Positions 58,646 through 64,000 of a stretch of DNA of 64,000 nucleotides are shown piece after piece. The DNA comes from Lycorma delicatula (Eukaryota > Arthropoda > Insecta > Hemiptera > Fulgoridae). Each line of letters starts with the position of its first letter. Positions within the stretch are counted from its first letter, which is position 1. Position numbers and translations under genes: made by a program. The DNA is taken from contig NC_134455.1 of assembly GCF_047948215.1 (NCBI RefSeq), forward strand, positions 291,425,647-291,489,646. The letters are read 5' to 3'. The notes beneath the pieces are model-generated. The model saw nothing but the letters and a program-made list of their open reading frames with translations, was not told where the DNA came from and did no database searches.

Positions 58646-61600
58646 GTTTATTTTCATATGAAATAGGAATGGTAAGCAGATTTTGAATGTAACTATAGCG
58701 TGAATAACTTAAAATTATTTATTCCCAGCTCTAACGGAATTTTATAATATTTAGTATAATTGTTTGATTATTTAAATTATTTACCCTACTAGGAAACTAA
58801 CTCCGAAATTTCTTTTTTTAATTTCGTAATAACTTTACTTCTTTTTTTAATATATCATTATTTGTGCTTCAAGCGTATAAAAATCTATATTGAAACATGT
58901 GAAATGATGGTATAAATTTTCAACGAAGGATAAAAATGTTACATTTATTTATGGGTGTAATTTATTGTAATTACTTTAAGAAATTATATTACTCAGTAAG
59001 GGGTAGAATACTTATTTCTTCCCAAGAAAATATTATTTCATTAAATATAGAGAAAATTTACGCTCGATAAACCAGTTCCGGAACTGGGGCTAAAAGTCTC
59101 ACGCTTCCAGTTAGTATTCCAACGTTTTTACGAAATTAATGTTACTTCATTTTGTAGCGGAAGAGAAAACTAATAACGAGTAACAATAATAATAATTAAA
59201 TGAAACTGATGCGCATAATCAAATTCAATCATTTGCACATCAACTTGAATCGGATACGTGTTATAGATTCAAGTAAAATTATAAACTAATTATCCAAATT
59301 TAGTTTTTTTGATAATATATATATCACATATTTAATTTTAATTCACTGGCTTCTTTTAGGTGTACTTATTATAATTTGTAACATATGACATAAAAGGAAG
59401 TGTATAAGAAAATTATTTTCTCCCATTCTTTTGTGTGATAGTATATATTAATATAAATCATGTAGTAACATGGTCTATAGTTATAGTCTAAATCGTTTGA
59501 TTAGTGGTTTATATAATTGAATAGTTAATTTTTAAAAAATTATAGTGAAGGGAAGAGGGAGGTATTGAGAGTCTTACATTTTGTAGGTGGTTAGACTTGA
59601 TGTAAATTTCTTTCTTTCATGAATTTATTTTATTTTTTTTTTAGTAAGCTTAAAAAAATCAATGAAAATCAAACAAGACGGGAGTCTTCCAGTACAGGGA
59701 TAAGGATATAAATAAATCTGGCCTAACGTTAAAGCAGTTTTTGAATATATAATTTATGGTGAGGCTTAAGTAATTAACTCACTCATGCCGGAAAAATTGA
59801 ATTCAGTTGCATATTTTAGCTATTTTGAAAAAAAATTGGTTAAGATTTTATTTTATAATGCAAGTTATACCAGATATTTTTATGGAATGTGAACTAGAAA
59901 GTTTAAATAATCATACAACATACGCCATTAGAACAATTAAAATGTTTCAACGTTTTCATGAATTGGATTTTCTTCTTGAAATCATAATTTAAATAATAGA
60001 AGCATTTTCAATTAAATAAGTATGTCTTTTTTTAGATTTAACGCTATAACTACATTGACGTAGAAGTAGTATTAAATCATTATGCCATTTCCATATATTA
60101 AATAAGAAATAAACTAATCGTAACGGTTAATTTAAAAAATAAATAATCCGAATATGGTGCTCAACATAATAAGTATGAATTTTATAGAACCGCTTTTAGG
60201 TAATGAAAGAGTTTAATTTCAACTTTTATAGATAAAAATTAAAGAAAATTTAAGTTTATAAAGAAAACACTTCGTTTGAACTATATCGTGTCGTAAAATT
60301 CCGGTGTTAATAATTATATTAAGAAAACAATATTTTTGTAAGATTATTTTATTAAGAATGGGGTTACATTGATTTTTGTTTTTTGATTTTTTAATTTGAT
60401 TAAATTTGAATTTGGATTTAATAGTAATTTTTTTTAATTAATTTTTTGAATTTTGCTCTTAATTATGTACATATCGCCCGTCTTAAACAAAAAAAAAAAA
60501 TTGTATTTGTAAAAAAAAATAAATGAAACTAATGGATTTGTATATTCTTTTTTTTTGCACAATTTCCAAGCTCCGTAATTTCAGAAAAGTGTATAACTCA
60601 TGATTTTTAAAATAGAAGTGTTTATGATTAAATATATCAAATCCTTTATCGTTTTGTCCATTATAAACAATACATTCATCTCATTTTTGTTTGAAAATAC
60701 AAAGAAAAAAAAACACATTATTATGCGTATTTAATTACTGGAAATGAGGTTTAATGGAAATTTACCCTTACATTTATTTCAGAGGTAACTTTTCGGACTA
60801 TACCACGGGATACCATTACGAAAAACGTTCGTCTACGATATCTAACTAGTTGCTATTGCTGCTAAATTAACGAATATTGATTAAATTTTTTTTTAATATC
60901 TTTAAAACACGATAATATTCGTTGAAATATCTTCCTTTAGTTCTTGAAGGAGGTTAAAACAATTTTTTATGAATCGATATAAAATTGGTTTGCATTAACA
61001 ATAAATTTTACAGTGAGTTATAACTGTAAATTTCTCCAGTAATTGTGATAAAATTGAGGTTTAAAAAAGTAATTTTTATTTAAATACTACGTAAACTATA
61101 CATATTGATATAAATGTTAAGAAAAGAAATTAATATTATGTAATTAAAAAAAAGTTTTCCGTAATTTTTTTCAATTTCCACTTCACAGTCAGAAAAATCG
61201 AACAGATTTTATATTGATTCAAGATTTGACTTCTTATCATCGTGTTTTAAAGGGATATATATTTATAAACAAGTACAAAAAGTCATCATATTTCATTTGT
61301 AGATATCTGAAATGTTGCAATAAAATTCAATCCTCGACAGTTCTATTACTATAACTTCTTTTGGTAAAGATTATGCCAAAATCATTATTCTTCGGTACAC
61401 AAGTCTGTTTTTTTTTTAAGTTTAAATGAAACCTATTTCTATAAAAATAAACACAGTAACATTGTTTAAAATAAAGTCTGTGTAATTTTGATAAGATGAT
61501 GATTTGATTATAAAATAGTAAAGCTAAAATAGAAATGAAAATTATTTGGTTCATATATGTTAATTCTAAGTATCCTGACGTCACTCCAACGTCCTTCAAG

Positions 61601-62932
61601 GATGGACAAAGATTGGTGGTAAGATTACTTTCCAATTAAAACCGATTTTTTGTGAATATTTTATGCAAAACAAATCGGAGATGTTTTAAAGTACATAATG
61701 TTTGAAATTCATCAAATCACTATTTCAAATCTCAGCTGGTAAGATTAGCATCAGCAGAGTAATATACGTGGAAAAATTTCATTTTGAATAATTTCATAAA
61801 TATGTAATTGTTCGTATTCTAAACTGACTCGTCTTTGGAATACTTGAAAGCAGACTAGTTTAATCAACCGATTTTTTTCTCGAATAAATGTTCGAATTTA
61901 CAATACACTAAGATTTTAATCAGAATTGAATAGGTTTATAACATTTCATAGAGAAGGTCCAGGTATATATAATAGATCAGTTGATTAATGATGTATTTTC
62001 GAGTGACTTATTTATTTACTTTTCAAAATATGTAATGAATAAGTGATATTATAAGCGTTATTTTACGAATTGTTACCTTTTAATATTCTTTCTTTATATT
62101 CAGATGGATAACTTGGCAACAATTCAAGATTTGAGGGAACAGTTTTAGTTATTTTTTAATATAATTTGTTGAGGGTGTAATGTAATAATATACGGTTTTT
62201 TGTCCGCATTTCACAAACGTGTTGTAAATCGTTTTGTTCATTTATTAATGCTTGTGTTACGATCAGCTGGTTTGCTTTATTGTAGAAGTGTACTGAATTT
62301 TTAATATTTGTTAATTAATATTTTCGTGGTTTTAATAATTGTTCCTTGAACCATTGTTTATTTTGCATTGAAATTCCTTAGTAAGTCTTGAAAATGTTTC
62401 ATAAGCATGTTTGTTATATCCTTGTAGTATTATTGTGTGTGTTTGGTGTGCATGCTCTGATTTGTATGTAAATAAATTTAATTTTCTCGTTTAGTAAATG
62501 TGTAAATTAGTAATTATTAACTATTTATTTCTTAACCAACAGTTTCTTTGCAGTATCTTGTTTCAATTAAGTGAATGTTTTTAATTAATACTCGTTATTC
62601 TTTTTCATCATTATAAAACAGTTGAATAAGTTTTACTACTAAATGTGGGTTTAATTACAGTTTATTTTAGTAAAATATATCTTGTAAAATACTCAAGGAA
62701 TTCTCTGAATCCCTTAACAAAATGTGCAAATGTTCTATTCTTAACCTAAATGCGTTTAAAAAGCTCAAAATCAAACTGTTTTAGAATCAAACTACAGATC
62801 GTCCTACACCATTCATACGTATTATGACAAATCACTATAAGAATTTAAAGTATTTTTAGCAATGCAGATAATATAGTAGAGTTTTATATAAATGACAGAA
62901 CTACAAGTTTTAAGAGAAAGTAACAAAACTGA

Positions 62933-62970
<38 letters not shown>

Positions 62971-64000
62971 ACACGAATAGACACAAATTTTATTGAAACT
63001 AAACTATTTAATTTTATTTTAACTTATTTATTTGAAATTGTTACGGATGGGTTTATCTCATCTGGGATGTATTTTACCCCAAAGATTATACCGGTAAACC
63101 TCCTTTGTTAGGAGCCAATGAATGTTTCATCGTGCATAAAACTAGAGTCTCACCAAACCACTGTACAAAATTTAAAAAGAAGGATTACATTTTTTTTAAA
63201 TATTTATGCAATTTCTTTTATATGTTTTATAAAAAAGGTTTTTTTATGTTAAAATCAGAATGATAATGTGCTTAAATTCTTCTTAAATTAAAGACAAAAA
63301 TATTGTAATTAAATCAAAACTACCGTAACAAAGCGTAAAAAAACCGTCTAACGTTTGAAATTGTAGGCAAAAAAATTAGAAGAATAACCAGATTAAAATA
63401 AATATGTTATTTCCTTTTAATTATGTTCTTGTCCCATACTACAAGTTAATCGGTTTGTTATATGGTTTCAGTATTTTAAGCAGAAAGTATTTTAATAGAT
63501 TGTTTTGAAAAATGAACTAAACGTGCTCTACAGTCTCTTATTGTTTAGTCACGTTATGAGTAAACTGGAATGTTTTTAACTTGAGAGTTCTAATTTAAAA
63601 GAAAGAAAAATATTTGGTTTAATTTAAAGATATCAGTAATACCTATTTACCGCCGTTTGAATACATAAATTATGTCGGAAAATACTATGGAAATATGTTC
63701 ATGTTCAGAGTTGGAAGAGGACGTTATCAGATAGAAATCGGAGCCGTTATTAAGGATCGTTTTGTCAATTCCAAATTGTAAACTGAAATTGTTGCTCTGA
63801 TTACAAGGGTGGTGGGTACATTCCTTTGGATTTATATGCAAGTAATACGAGATCAAGGATAAGGAACTTTCTTCGTACCATCCTTATTAATGAGTAAAGA
63901 GAATTATCAAGTCTCTCACAATTATAGATGACCGGACATAAATCCCGAGCTACTTATGAAAGTCGTATAACTATTCTCAGTAATAAAAAGTATCTTATGT
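58646..64000. other. AT-rich DNA, no gene seen
   Basis: No recognisable coding sequence, RNA or dispersed repeat except the microsatellite at 62.9 kb. Open frames near 61,327-61,635 and 63,647-63,856 (minus) lack family resemblance, splice context or suitable composition. Confidence 0.5.
62936..62968. repeat. (TA)n microsatellite
   Basis: About 16 TA units. Confidence 0.95.

Noticed and set aside
59060..59125. tRNA-like patch (cagttccggaactgg)
   Set aside because: A local palindrome without A/B-box order or a cloverleaf.
61327..61635. Minus-strand 102-codon frame
   Set aside because: Composition like AT-rich random DNA, no domain, no splice context and no neighbouring element.
63647..63856. 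Minus-strand 69-codon frame
   Set aside because: No family resemblance and no exon signals.
1..64000. CRISPR arrays, bacterial operons, phage or plasmid functions
   Set aside because: No direct-repeat/spacer arrays, no dense gene packing and no bacterial signals; every recognised feature is of eukaryotic or retroelement type.

Overview
The window is eukaryotic, non-coding-dominated DNA. It is very AT-rich throughout, with many (TA)n microsatellites, no operons or ribosome binding sites, no CRISPR array and almost no long open frames. The coding-like sequence is nearly all decayed transposable elements. These include non-LTR retrotransposons of the Jockey, R1 and I clades, a Helitron Rep fragment, tRNA-derived SINEs, and a dispersed repeat with inverted ends. 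This mixture is typical of an insect with a large genome. The SINE heads and the two dispersed repeat families look like ones I associate with sap-feeding Hemiptera. That placement is a guess from memory; no alignment was run.

Layout. Positions 1-15.3 kb are mostly unannotatable AT-rich DNA. They hold a degenerate duplication, a pyrimidine-rich tract, dispersed repeats with (TA)n, a minus-strand SINE at 10.1-10.3 kb and a small Jockey-clade polymerase remnant at 12.85-13.2 kb. Positions 15,378-15,710 look like a genuine internal exon of a host gene: 333 bp, phase 0-0, with good splice sites and GC-richer than its surroundings. It is the only candidate host coding sequence with normal exon signals, so the surrounding DNA may be intron. 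From 19 to 24 kb there are SINE heads, a perfect-looking hairpin and two copies of the inverted-end repeat. From 24.7 to 27.4 kb there is a Jockey-clade LINE (ORF1 zinc knuckle plus endonuclease), a full SINE and further retroelement-like pieces. From 29.4 to 32.0 kb there is an R1-clade ORF1 joined directly to a GC-rich 3' region with no ORF2.

From 32.8 to 44.7 kb there are two copies of one I-clade LINE family, arranged head-to-head (minus copy 32.8-37.7 kb, plus copy 40.6-44.7 kb) around 2.9 kb of AT-rich DNA. Both are dead. The plus copy has lost most of its reverse transcriptase, and the minus copy reads FADY where the catalytic Y/FADD box should be. Next comes a frameshifted copy of a widespread uncharacterised protein family (44.9-45.6 kb). 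It is followed by a LINE polymerase C-terminal remnant (48.1-49.5 kb), another LINE tail (51.0-51.3 kb), a second R1-clade ORF1-plus-3' end copy on the minus strand (52.4-53.1 kb) and a third copy of the inverted-end repeat (53.4-54.1 kb). A FLYWCH-like zinc-finger ORF lies at 56.3-56.6 kb, a Helitron Rep N-terminal fragment at 57.8-58.4 kb, and a last (TA)n-linked dispersed repeat at 58.5 kb. Nothing recognisable follows to the end except one microsatellite.

The genes do not form a pathway. The functional picture is a mobile-element graveyard around (probably) introns of one host gene. Element boundaries are estimated by eye, mostly from loss of protein similarity, the A-rich 3' ends and comparison of copies within the window.
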